A stretch of DNA of 7,261 bases, taken from positions 1 through 7,261 of the forward strand of contig JAUXXK010000389.1 in the NCBI GenBank assembly GCA_030681145.1, read 5' to 3'. Positions 1-5,597 of this stretch are shown here, one piece after another. The DNA comes from Methanobacteriaceae archaeon (lineage in GTDB: Archaea > Methanobacteriota > Methanobacteria > Methanobacteriales > Methanobacteriaceae). A model generated the notes under the pieces. That model searched no databases. It had not been told where the DNA came from and saw nothing but the letters and a program-made list of their open reading frames with translations. The stretch's first letter is position 1. Each line of letters begins with the position of its first letter. The translations under genes and the position numbers were made by a program.

Positions 1-1
1 G

Positions 2-1867
2 GCCATACATGATTTTAGAAAAGAACAAAGTGTTATTAGTATTGAAACAAAGGGTGGAAAAGGTAAAGGTAAGATTAAAAGACAAGCTAAACATTATATC
101 ATTGATTCGTTTAGGGGGATAGTTAAAGAACGAAAAGATATTTTAGAGTATAACTTATTTGGTGTAGATTTAAATGAAGAATCAGTGGAAATAACAAAAT
201 TATCTTTATTTTTAAGTATTTTTAAAAGAGATAAGGATGAATATGGCAAAATAGAAAAAATAAAGCTTCCAAATATAGATAACAATATACAATGTGGAAA
301 TTCAATTATTGAAGATGAAGCTATTGCAGGAAAGAATGCATTTAATTGGGGAGATAAATTTGATGAAATTTTAGATAATGAGGGGTTCGATGTTATTGTG
401 GGTAATCCTCCATGGGGGGCTGAATTATCTGAATCAGAACTTTCTTATCTAAAAACTAAAAATAAACCTATTGTAGTAAGAATGATTGATTCTTTCATGT
501 ATTTTGTTTATGAATTCTCTCTAAAGTTAAGAGATAAGGGCTATTTTGGCATGATAATACCCGATGTTATTCTTTATCAGTCTAATAATTTAAAATTGAG
601 ACAACATATTTTTAAAAACTATTCGATTTCAAGAATAATTAATTTAGGAAACGGAATTTTTGATAATGTCAATAGACCTTGTTGTATTTTAATATTCAAA
701 AATCAGGAAAATAATTCTTTAACCAAAGTCACGGATTTTCCTAAATTCCCTTCAAAATATATTGAATTTGATATTAATGATGAAAGACGTTATGAAGATT
801 ATAATCAAAATTTAATAGAGAGGATACCGGGAAATCTATTCGTAACTAATACTATAAAAAATTATGAAATTTTGAAAAGGATTCAAAATCATTGCAATGA
901 ATTTACTCTTGAAGAAGTAATGGATGAAGATAAAATATCACGAGGTGCAAGTCCAGATCTAAAAGAGGCATTTATAGTAAATAAAGACATAATTTCTAAA
1001 TTTAACTTAGAAAATTCTAAATTGAAAAGAGTAGTATTTGGAGGTAAACAAGTCAATAGATATTATATTGATTATCAAGGACATTATTTAATTTATACAA
1101 CTAAAAAAGATGATTTTAGTAATCTCCCAAATATTTGCTCATACATTGACACATTTAAGGATGAAATAACTTGTTCTGAGGTTATTCAGGATAAACATCC
1201 TATTTATTCTTTACATAGGCCACGAAAAGAGCGTATTTATACTAAGGATAGTAAAATAATTGGCGTAATTACAGAAGATGAAATAATAGTTACTATTGAT
1301 AATGAAAAACTATTTGCAACTGATGGACTTTACCTTTTCGGAACAAATAAAAATTATGATCCTTTATATGTCATTGCAATTTTAAATTCTATTTTATATA
1401 TTTTTATTTATAGGCTCTATTGTATGGAAAATGGTAGAATGATGGCCCAAGTTAAAACTACTATTCTTAAATCTATTCCGATATATCCTGCTAATCATGA
1501 GGAACAGAAATTTTTCATAGATAATGCAAAATTATTAATTAAACTTAAAAAAGAATTCTTTGAAGAAATAAATGCATTTAAAAATAAACTAAATGATCTT
1601 TATGATATAGATATATCTTCTGAATTAATTAATTATTATAAATTGTCCAATAAAGAGTTTATAACAATAATAAAAACCCAGAAAACATATAGTGAATTAG
1701 AAAAAATTTATAAGCCTCTTATTTCATCATTTGAAAAAAGTAGAGAAATATTATTGAGAAAAAATCAGGATATGGATTATATAAACCAAAATATTAACTT
1801 GGAGGTATTTAAATTATATGGATTATCTAAAGATGATTTAAAACAAATACTTGAGGATGCTAACTGA
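2..1867 (+). CDS. Eco57I-class (type IIG-like) DNA adenine methyltransferase/restriction enzyme, 5'-truncated by the window edge
   Basis: The frame is open from base 2 to the TGA at 1865-1867 (621 residues), so the GTG at 185 is internal. Residues are counted from base 2. NLFGVDLN at 51-58, followed by a leucine-rich helix, is the acidic-loop region of the SAM fold. NPPW at 135-138 (bases 404-415) is the catalytic motif of N6-adenine methyltransferases. The upstream SAM motif (DPAxGSG type) and any N-terminal nuclease must lie before the window. From about 310 (SRGASP) to 495 (IPIYP) the sequence resembles the TaqI-like specificity domain, with GGKQVNRYY and a C-terminal helical pair. The end is a Lys/Glu-rich helical tail with VFKLYGLSKDDLKQIL, a usual ending of Eco57I-type enzymes. 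The family methylates DNA, usually with cleavage in the same chain. A methyltransferase-only enzyme or a BREX PglX-like protein cannot be excluded without the N-terminus. A relic of a related gene follows at about 1918-2093. Confidence 0.9.
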   Translation, partial: AIHDFRKEQSVISIETKGGKGKGKIKRQAKHYIIDSFRGIVKERKDILEYNLFGVDLNEESVEITKLSLFLSIFKRDKDEYGKIEKIKLPNIDNNIQCGNSIIEDEAIAGKNAFNWGDKFDEILDNEGFDVIVGNPPWGAELSESELSYLKTKNKPIVVRMIDSFMYFVYEFSLKLRDKGYFGMIIPDVILYQSNNLKLRQHIFKNYSISRIINLGNGIFDNVNRPCCILIFKNQENNSLTKVTDFPKFPSKYIEFDINDERRYEDYNQNLIERIPGNLFVTNTIKNYEILKRIQNHCNEFTLEEVMDEDKISRGASPDLKEAFIVNKDIISKFNLENSKLKRVVFGGKQVNRYYIDYQGHYLIYTTKKDDFSNLPNICSYIDTFKDEITCSEVIQDKHPIYSLHRPRKERIYTKDSKIIGVITEDEIIVTIDNEKLFATDGLYLFGTNKNYDPLYVIAILNSILYIFIYRLYCMENGRMMAQVKTTILKSIPIYPANHEEQKFFIDNAKLLIKLKKEFFEEINAFKNKLNDLYDIDISSELINYYKLSNKEFITIIKTQKTYSELEKIYKPLISSFEKSREILLRKNQDMDYINQNINLEVFKLYGLSKDDLKQILEDAN

Positions 1868-1917
1868 GTATTATTTAGATGTATTTTTGCATTTGAAGAG
1901 AATAAAAAGTGGAATAA

Positions 1918-2093
1918 ATCCTAAATTTTAAAAAGAGGAATTTAAGAAAGTTTTTCTATAATCTGGCCTTTGATTAGGAGATTAAGGAAACTGATAATGA
2001 GATTGATTATATGCTTTATGAGTAATATGGCCTTACTGAAATGTAATCAAGATTATTGAAGATAGTTCATATGAATTATTATTTTCAGACTAA
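1918..2093 (+). pseudogene. Relic of the C-terminal tail of a second type IIG-like restriction/methyltransferase gene
   Basis: Reading the plus strand in the frame of base 1972 gives EIKETDNEIDYMLYE, then a stop (TAA 2023-2025), then YGLTE. After about two extra bases near 2041-2048 the sense continues from 2049 as KIIEDSSYELLFSD and ends at TAA 2091-2093. Joined, this matches the familiar tail of Eco57I-class enzymes (EIDxxVYELYGLTEEEIKIIE). A further in-frame stop, TAG, lies at 1975-1977. Upstream, from about 1918, the frame is open but I do not recognise it. The intact gene ends in its own version of this tail (VFKLYGLSKDDLKQIL), so the relic is not its continuation. It looks like the remains of a second gene, deleted or replaced. 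The motif match is seen directly; the history is inferred. Confidence 0.6.
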
Positions 2094-2126
2094 AATTAGT
2101 AATAATTTTTATATTGAAATGTATGT

Positions 2127-2156
2127 CAAAAAGAATAAAAAAGTGTAGAAAACACT
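2127..2156 (-). terminator. Putative terminator of the GyrI-like gene
   Basis: On the minus strand a 5-bp hairpin (AGTGT at 2156-2152, ACACT at 2146-2142, 5-base loop) overlaps the TAG stop of the GyrI-like gene. It is followed at once by a T-rich run of about 15 bases. Oligo-T tracts are the usual archaeal termination signal, so the T-run is probably the working part. The stem is short and may not matter. Confidence 0.45.
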
Positions 2157-2610
2157 ACATTTTAATAACTGGAAATTGAATTTCTGTCATTAATTCGCTA
2201 GTTGAAACATCTTCAGGGGAATTTAAATAGATTTCTTTGGGAGAACCAATTATATCATAATTATTTTCAAGTACAAATTTTACCATAGTCTGATAAGTGT
2301 CTTTTAAATCACTATATGGGCCTTTATGCACAGCACTGATAACTTTGTGTTCAAGAACAGTAGCAATTATTATTTTTCCACTACCTTCAACTTCACCTTG
2401 CACGGATAATCCAACATCATAAGTAATATCTTCTGTTCCTTCCTTAGGTGTACTGTAATATATAGCAAATGGGGGCCCAGCTACATCTATTTCATGGTCT
2501 TCTGCCCATGCCGAAAGTTCATTTATTAGATTAGCCATATCCTCTGGAGGGCCTCTATAATTTATTATAGCGAGTTGTTCTTCTTCTACAAGCTTTTCTT
2601 CTATATTCAA
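2155..2610 (-). CDS. GyrI-like (AraC-type effector-binding) small-molecule-binding protein
   Basis: This is a 151-residue stand-alone GyrI-like domain, built in the family from two SHS2 modules around a ligand cleft. Visible signatures are RGPPEDM (about 19-25), GPPFAIYY (45-52), HKGPY opening the second module (95-99), EIYLNSP (126-132) and the terminal TEIQFPV (142-148). There is no DNA-binding domain, membrane segment or signal peptide, so it is probably a soluble cytosolic protein. Family members bind amphipathic drugs or inhibit gyrase, and some hydrolyse cyclopropanoid compounds; the ligand here cannot be read from the sequence. I chose TTG at 2610-2608 as the start because a perfect GGTGATC ribosome binding site lies 4 bases upstream. 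The GTG at 2619-2617 would sit inside that site and add only three residues. The gene has its own promoter and looks monocistronic. Confidence 0.85.
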   Translation of the reverse strand: MNIEEKLVEEEQLAIINYRGPPEDMANLINELSAWAEDHEIDVAGPPFAIYYSTPKEGTEDITYDVGLSVQGEVEGSGKIIIATVLEHKVISAVHKGPYSDLKDTYQTMVKFVLENNYDIIGSPKEIYLNSPEDVSTSELMTEIQFPVIKM

Positions 2611-2613
2611 TAT

Positions 2614-2620
2614 GATCACC
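2614..2620 (-). promoter_or_regulatory. Ribosome binding site deciding a TTG start
   Basis: The minus strand reads GGTGATC, fully complementary to the archaeal 16S rRNA 3' end, 3 bases before TTG at 2610-2608 (2613-2611 lie between). The GTG inside this motif (2619-2617) is therefore unlikely to be the start. The other genes here have 4 to 6 bases between GGTGA and the start codon, and counted the same way this gene has 5. Confidence 0.6.
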
Positions 2621-2668
2621 GTGTATTTTATAAACTTATAACTGAATTACTATACTTTTTAATTCTTT

Positions 2669-2682
2669 TTTTATATAAAATC
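2669..2682 (-). promoter_or_regulatory. Archaeal TATA box for the GyrI-like gene
   Basis: The minus strand reads TTTTATATAA (2680-2671), very close to the methanogen box A consensus TTTATATA. A start about 25 bases further on would fall near 2650 and give a leader of roughly 40 bases. A second, weaker box (TTTATAAAAT, about 2636-2626) lies too close to the start codon to serve. Confidence 0.5.
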
Positions 2683-2738
2683 GATGATGATATGAATAAT
2701 TCAATTAAAATTAAAATTTTTAAAATAAAATAAATATT

Positions 2739-2756
2739 TTTTAATAATTATTAAAA
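2739..2756. repeat. 18-bp perfect AT-only palindrome
   Basis: TTTTAATAATTATTAAAA is a perfect palindrome inside an almost pure A/T stretch (about 2700-2775) downstream of the universal stress gene. It could be an operator, a terminator element or chance in AT-rich sequence. The base composition makes chance a serious possibility. Confidence 0.4.
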
Positions 2757-2775
2757 TAATTTTTTAATATTCTTA

Positions 2776-2819
2776 AACCGGAGATAATGTGGGTGTCCTG
2801 AAATAAATTTATCTCGGTT
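2776..2819. repeat. 11-bp inverted repeat with one bulge (hairpin)
   Basis: The left arm AACCG(G)AGATAA (2776-2787) pairs with the right arm TTATCTCGGTT (2809-2819). All 11 pairs match, with one bulged G at 2781 and a 21-base loop containing GGGTGTCC. It lies 59 bases past the stop of the universal stress gene and about 130 bases upstream of the TATA box of the next gene. Its GC content stands out in a region that is otherwise nearly all A/T. It may be a 3' end stem, a small RNA element or a protein site; the sequence does not decide. Confidence 0.55.
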
Positions 2820-2877
2820 AGAATAGAAAAAATTCCAATATTAAGATATGGGATGTCAAATAAAAGATAAATTATAT

Positions 2878-3324
2878 CTATTTTACAACCAGCACGGGAC
2901 AAGGAGCTGATCTCAAAACCTTTTCAGCAACACTTCCCAATAAAAAACGATCTAAACCATGTTTTCCCGAATTCCCCATGACTACAAGATCTATATTTTC
3001 TTTTTCAATAGTTTTTAATATTACATCTGCGGGATTTCCTAATTTGAGCGCTGTTTTAAGATTTATTGTGGTACAAGCCCCATCACATTTATTAATTTCT
3101 AGCTGTTTTGTGAAATCATCAACGGCTTTTTGACCTTCTTTTTTCATAGCTTCTTCCAGCTTTTCTATTAAATCATCACCAGGCAATGTTTGGAGATACG
3201 ATGTTTCAATAACATTTAAAACAAGTATGTCTCCACCTGTTAAATTTGAAATTTCTATAGCATGTTCTCCTGCTTTTTTAGAATGTTTTGAACCGTCTGT
3301 GGCCACTAAAATTTTTTTATACAC
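2878..3324 (-). CDS. Universal stress protein (UspA family), ATP-binding type
   Basis: This 148-residue single-domain Usp has the usual family length. The N-terminal strand and loop ILVATDGS (5-12) carries Asp10, which in the family contacts adenine. The C-terminal signature G-x2-G-x9-G-S is complete, with Gly117, Gly120, Gly130 and Ser131, followed by the strand CPVLVVK. This points to the ATP-binding class rather than the non-binding UspA type. Usp proteins are soluble dimers that bind nucleotide and act in stress tolerance; the partner is unknown. The insert at about 43-85, between the second strand and NLKTALKLGNPAD, is charged and helical and contains Cys80 and Cys84. The start is GTG (3324-3322), with GGTGA 4 bases upstream and no in-frame ATG nearby. 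Gaps of over 200 bases on both sides suggest a single-gene transcript. Confidence 0.93.
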   Translation of the reverse strand: MYKKILVATDGSKHSKKAGEHAIEISNLTGGDILVLNVIETSYLQTLPGDDLIEKLEEAMKKEGQKAVDDFTKQLEINKCDGACTTINLKTALKLGNPADVILKTIEKENIDLVVMGNSGKHGLDRFLLGSVAEKVLRSAPCPVLVVK

Positions 3325-3328
3325 TTTT

Positions 3329-3333
3329 TCACC
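3329..3333 (-). promoter_or_regulatory. Ribosome binding site for the GTG start of the Usp gene
   Basis: The minus strand reads GGTGA followed by four A's and then GTG at 3324-3322. This supports the GTG codon as the real start. Confidence 0.6.
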
Positions 3334-3369
3334 ACTATATGTCTTGAATTATCAATTATTGTCAATGCT

Positions 3370-3382
3370 TTATTATATCATT
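3370..3382 (-). promoter_or_regulatory. Candidate TATA box for the Usp gene
   Basis: The minus strand reads AATGATATAATA, about 45-60 bases before the start codon. With initiation about 25 bases downstream, the leader would be roughly 25-30 bases and would include the ribosome binding site. The surrounding sequence is so AT-rich that other boxes are possible. Confidence 0.3.
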
Positions 3383-3506
3383 AATAATAAAAATATTTTT
3401 TTAATAAACTTTAAAACTTTACAAAAGTGACTTAGAAATTCCAGTATATTGATAAAAATAATTAATGCAAAATCAAAATTTAAGAAATAATATATTTAAA
3501 AACAAT

Positions 3507-3522
3507 AAAATTAGCCAATTTT
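3507..3522 (-). terminator. Possible terminator of the NYN-domain gene
   Basis: On the minus strand AAAATT-GGCT-AATTTT forms a 6-bp stem with a four-base loop, about 40 bases past the stop codon. It is followed by ATTGTTTTT and further T-rich sequence. The position and T-tract suit an archaeal 3' end, but the all-A/T stem is weak. Confidence 0.35.
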
Positions 3523-3562
3523 CAAGATTTTAATTTATACTAATTCATATGATAAATTGTGA

Positions 3563-4060
3563 TTATTTTTCTCTGTGTTCAGAATCTTTATTTAAAATGA
3601 TTGTATTATCTGCAGAGTTTTTTAGAGCAATACTAAAACCTGGTTCGGCCCCAATTACTATGGTTTCTTTTCCATTTTCTTTGGCAATATTAATAAGTGG
3701 TAAAAATTCTGCATTACGGGTCATAAGTGCAATGATATTAATATTAGGATTATAAATCAATTCATATGCTTCTACTGCCATTTGTACATCAACATCTCCT
3801 GCCACCATCATGGGTGAAAAACCTTGATTAACTATCGCTTCGATTAATTTATCGGAAGCATATTGATTTAAAAGAACCTTTGCAACTCTTAAACTCCCGC
3901 TTTCTTCTAAAAGCTCTTTTACAAAATCTAAATTAAGACAAAATTCTTTTCTGAGCATATTGGGACCATCTACCAACAAACCGATATTTTTATCACTCGC
4001 CTTTTTTGTTTTTATGGGTAAATATTCCTTAAATGAGCTTAATTTATCTAAACTATGCAT
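3563..4060 (-). CDS. NYN-domain (PIN-like nuclease fold) protein, TIGR00288 type
   Basis: This 165-residue protein has a single NYN domain after a short charged N-terminus. LLVDGPNM (28-35) carries the first acidic residue of the fold, Asp31. VAGDVDVQM (86-94) carries Asp89 and Asp91. The segment TRNAEFLPLI (114-123) stands where NYN proteins normally have an SGDSDF/TRDADF-type motif, so one Asp is Asn116 and the other Glu118. GKETIVIGAEPGFSIALKNSAD (130-151) is characteristic of the archaeal TIGR00288 proteins. NYN domains are predicted metal-dependent RNases or RNA-binding proteins. The altered motif may mean weakened catalysis or RNA binding only. There is no membrane segment. ATG at 4060-4058 follows a GGAG ribosome binding site about 5 bases away. 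The gene is divergent from the thioesterase and appears to stand alone. Confidence 0.85.
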   Translation of the reverse strand: MHSLDKLSSFKEYLPIKTKKASDKNIGLLVDGPNMLRKEFCLNLDFVKELLEESGSLRVAKVLLNQYASDKLIEAIVNQGFSPMMVAGDVDVQMAVEAYELIYNPNINIIALMTRNAEFLPLINIAKENGKETIVIGAEPGFSIALKNSADNTIILNKDSEHREK

Positions 4061-4379
4061 ACTATCTCCTCTTTTTTTATCTTAAATTTAATTCACTACA
4101 ATTGTTAAATTTCCCTCAATATTTGATTCAATAATTATAATATTTATTTGTAATTTTTATACTATTATTTTTATTACATTTTGTAGTTTAAATAAATATG
4201 CCAAAATTCAACAATCTTTAAGGTTATCTTGGGCAAAACAAAAAATAAATATGCTTTCTAATATTTTATTTAAGTAAAAACTGATTTTAATTTTGAATTA
4301 CCCTAATGAATATATGATAATTTACACAAGTTACAATAATCATCTCATTTTTATAATATTAGTTGAATTAATATTGTTT

Positions 4380-4398
4380 GGAGAATATATTATATTTT
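4380..4398 (+). promoter_or_regulatory. Candidate BRE/TATA element for the thioesterase gene
   Basis: A purine-rich GGAGAA is followed by TATATTATATTTT, the order expected of an archaeal BRE and TATA box. Initiation about 25 bases downstream would fall near 4418-4420 and leave a leader of about 22 bases that still contains the ribosome binding site. Confidence 0.4.
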
Positions 4399-4431
4399 AG
4401 TCGTGGTAATTTTCAATACAATTTATTAGAA

Positions 4432-4437
4432 GGTGAT
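4432..4437 (+). promoter_or_regulatory. Ribosome binding site of the thioesterase gene
   Basis: GGTGAT lies 5 bases before the ATG at 4443, the standard archaeal spacing, and fixes this start codon. Confidence 0.65.
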
Positions 4438-4442
4438 TTTAT

Positions 4443-4844
4443 ATGGATAAAATAAAAAAATACTTTGAAAATGATAAATTTGCGGAATATACGGGTATAA
4501 AAATTATCAAAATCGAAAAGGGATGGGCTCGGGTACAAATGGATATCACCAAAAACCATCTTAATGGGGTAGGTATTGTCCATGGAGGTGCCATATTTAC
4601 ATTAGCTGATATGGCCTTTGCTGCTGCAGCTAATTCTCATGGTAATATTTCGGTTGGAATAAATGCAAGTATATCTTATATGAATGCTGGGAAGGGAAAA
4701 TTTTTAATAGCGGAGGCAGAAGAAATTTCTAGAAATCCAAAATTGTCCAGTTACACAGTTAAAATCACTGATGATGAAAATAAATTGGTGGCCATTTTTC
4801 AGGGAATGGCCTATATAAAAAAAGAAAAAATTCACCAGGAATAA
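4443..4844 (+). CDS. PaaI-like hotdog-fold thioesterase
   Basis: This 133-residue protein has the normal length of a single hotdog domain of the PaaI/YbgC-like acyl-CoA thioesterase group. The N-terminal helix (about 5-16) leads to the strands ARVQMDI and then NHLNGVGIVHGGAIFTLAD (38-56). Asn41, His47-Gly48-Gly49 and Asp56 match the active-site pattern of PaaI, in which Asp on the central hotdog helix activates water to hydrolyse acyl- or aryl-CoA thioesters. The helix continues as MAFAAAANS. The later strands SVGINASISYMNAG and AIFQGMAYIKK complete the sheet. Family members are cytosolic tetramers or dimers of dimers. The natural substrate cannot be read here, and no paa or fatty-acid genes are near, so a housekeeping CoA-thioester clearing role is only an inference. 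The gene converges on the TPR gene, with 27 bases between them. Confidence 0.92.
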   Translation: MDKIKKYFENDKFAEYTGIKIIKIEKGWARVQMDITKNHLNGVGIVHGGAIFTLADMAFAAAANSHGNISVGINASISYMNAGKGKFLIAEAEEISRNPKLSSYTVKITDDENKLVAIFQGMAYIKKEKIHQE

Positions 4845-4871
4845 TCCTAGCAACAAATATTTTATTTTATC

Positions 4872-5369
4872 TTATTGGAATGGTAGGGGTTTAATTTCCT
4901 TTAAAACTAGTTTAAGGAGTTCTTTACCCTCTTCAAAATTTTTATCTTTTTTCAAAGCTTTTTTAAGCAGATCTGTTGCTTTTTGATATTCTTTAAGATT
5001 ATAAAAACATTTTGCTTGTAAATATAATGCAAATTTATAAAAATCGTCTTTTTTAGAATATCTTTTTAAAAATAGATCAAAAGTCTGCACAGATAAATCA
5101 TATTCTTCTAATATTAAAAGAACATAAGCTTTGTTATATAATGCCATGTTATCTTTGGCATTTAATGAGATGACCTTTTCAAAACAATTAAGTGCTTCTT
5201 TATATGATTTAAGATTTAAAAGTGCCACACCTTTATTATTCCAAGCAGGTGAATATTGATTATCAATATCTAGTGCATTGTCAAAAAATTCTATAGATTT
5301 ATTGAAATCTCCTTGTCCTAAAAAGGCCATCGCCTGTTTATAATACATTTCTACTTCTTCATTAGTCAT
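4872..5369 (-). CDS. Small tetratricopeptide repeat (TPR) protein
   Basis: This 165-residue protein consists almost entirely of four TPR units, at about 5-37, 38-71, 72-105 and 109-143. Each shows the family pattern of a Trp/Leu/Tyr position, a Gly/Ala-x-x-x-Leu/Phe/Tyr position and an Ala in the second helix (for example AWNNKGVALLNLKSYKEALNCFEKVI). A charged C-terminal helix (144-165) probably caps the solenoid. There is no signal peptide, membrane segment or enzymatic domain, so it is a cytosolic protein-protein interaction scaffold with an unknown partner. ATG at 5369-5367 follows GAGG about 7 bases away. It lies downstream of the CDF-like gene on the same strand, but 228 bases away and with its own candidate promoter, so co-transcription is uncertain. 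Such short TPR proteins are common in methanogens and seldom have assigned roles. Confidence 0.9.
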   Translation of the reverse strand: MTNEEVEMYYKQAMAFLGQGDFNKSIEFFDNALDIDNQYSPAWNNKGVALLNLKSYKEALNCFEKVISLNAKDNMALYNKAYVLLILEEYDLSVQTFDLFLKRYSKKDDFYKFALYLQAKCFYNLKEYQKATDLLKKALKKDKNFEEGKELLKLVLKEIKPLPFQ

Positions 5370-5410
5370 TAAAACGCCTCAAGCATAATAATTATAATAA
5401 TAGATTAGTT

Positions 5411-5425
5411 TAATTTATATTTTCC
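5411..5425 (-). promoter_or_regulatory. Candidate BRE/TATA element for the TPR gene
   Basis: The minus strand reads GGAAAATATAAATTA, a purine-rich BRE-like start running into an A/T box. It lies about 42-56 bases before the ATG, which would give a leader of about 20-25 bases. It overlaps the end of the possible small frame at 5405-5554. Confidence 0.35.
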
Positions 5426-5523
5426 TGATTTAACTATTTTTTTAATCTCATTCATGGCCAGTAATATTGAATCGGAGGTAGTAGTCATAATCAATTTTTT
5501 AGTTCTATCTTGATCTATATAAT

Positions 5524-5550
5524 AAGAATTTATTTTTTAATTAAATTCTT
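5524..5550. repeat. Perfect 9-bp inverted repeat (hairpin)
   Basis: AAGAATTTA (5524-5532) and TAAATTCTT (5542-5550) are perfect reverse complements separated by 9 bases. The element lies 48-74 bases past the stop of the CDF-like gene. On the plus strand the loop begins with six T's; on the minus strand there is no T-run directly after the stem. It may mark the 3' end of the CDF-like transcript or be a binding site. Confidence 0.45.
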
Positions 5551-5597
5551 TCACTCCTTTTAGAAAAAATAAATTAGAGGTAATCTACCCCTATAAC

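Larger units (their letters stand above)
4061..4442. other. Divergent intergenic region with promoters for the NYN and thioesterase genes
   Basis: No convincing coding frame is present in these 382 bases. The left end holds the GGAG ribosome binding site of the NYN gene, and several AT-rich boxes on the minus strand could serve as its promoter. The right end holds the TATA box and ribosome binding site of the thioesterase gene. AATAAATATGC occurs twice in direct orientation (4191-4201 and 4244-4254). The middle contains the only less AT-rich patch (about 4219-4236), to which I cannot give a role. Confidence 0.5.
5405..5554 (-). pseudogene. Possible decayed small reading frame between the CDF-like and TPR genes
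   Basis: On the minus strand AAAAGGA is followed directly by GTG (5554-5552), which opens a 50-codon frame. The frame is interrupted once by TAA at codon 6 (5539-5537) and ends with TAA at 5407-5405. Past the stop it reads as plausible protein (DQDRTKKLIMTTTSDSILLAM, then NEIKKIVKSGKYKLN). An intact 27-codon version starts at ATG 5488-5486 but lacks a ribosome binding site. The segment SDSILLAM resembles SDAILLAM at the very end of the upstream CDF-like protein, which could reflect an old partial duplication of that gene's 3' end. I do not recognise a family. Chance is a real alternative. Confidence 0.25.

Noticed and set aside
94..285. Minus-strand 63-codon frame inside the methyltransferase gene
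   Set aside because: It lies opposite conserved methyltransferase coding sequence, has low-complexity Ser/Leu/Ile composition and no ribosome binding site. It is an antisense shadow.
1..2100. A wider multi-gene defence island
   Set aside because: Only one intact restriction-modification gene and a relic are visible. The neighbours to the right are ordinary accessory genes with no defence-domain signature.
3227..3430. Plus-strand 67-codon frame overlapping the start of the Usp gene
   Set aside because: It runs antisense to the conserved Usp N-terminus and into its promoter gap, with no recognisable domain.
3549..3755. Plus-strand 68-codon frame
   Set aside because: It is antisense to the conserved C-terminal part of the NYN gene, with no ribosome binding site or domain.
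2155..4060. The GyrI-like, Usp and NYN genes as one operon
   Set aside because: They share a strand, but the gaps are over 230 bases and hold promoter-like and terminator-like elements, so single transcripts are more likely.
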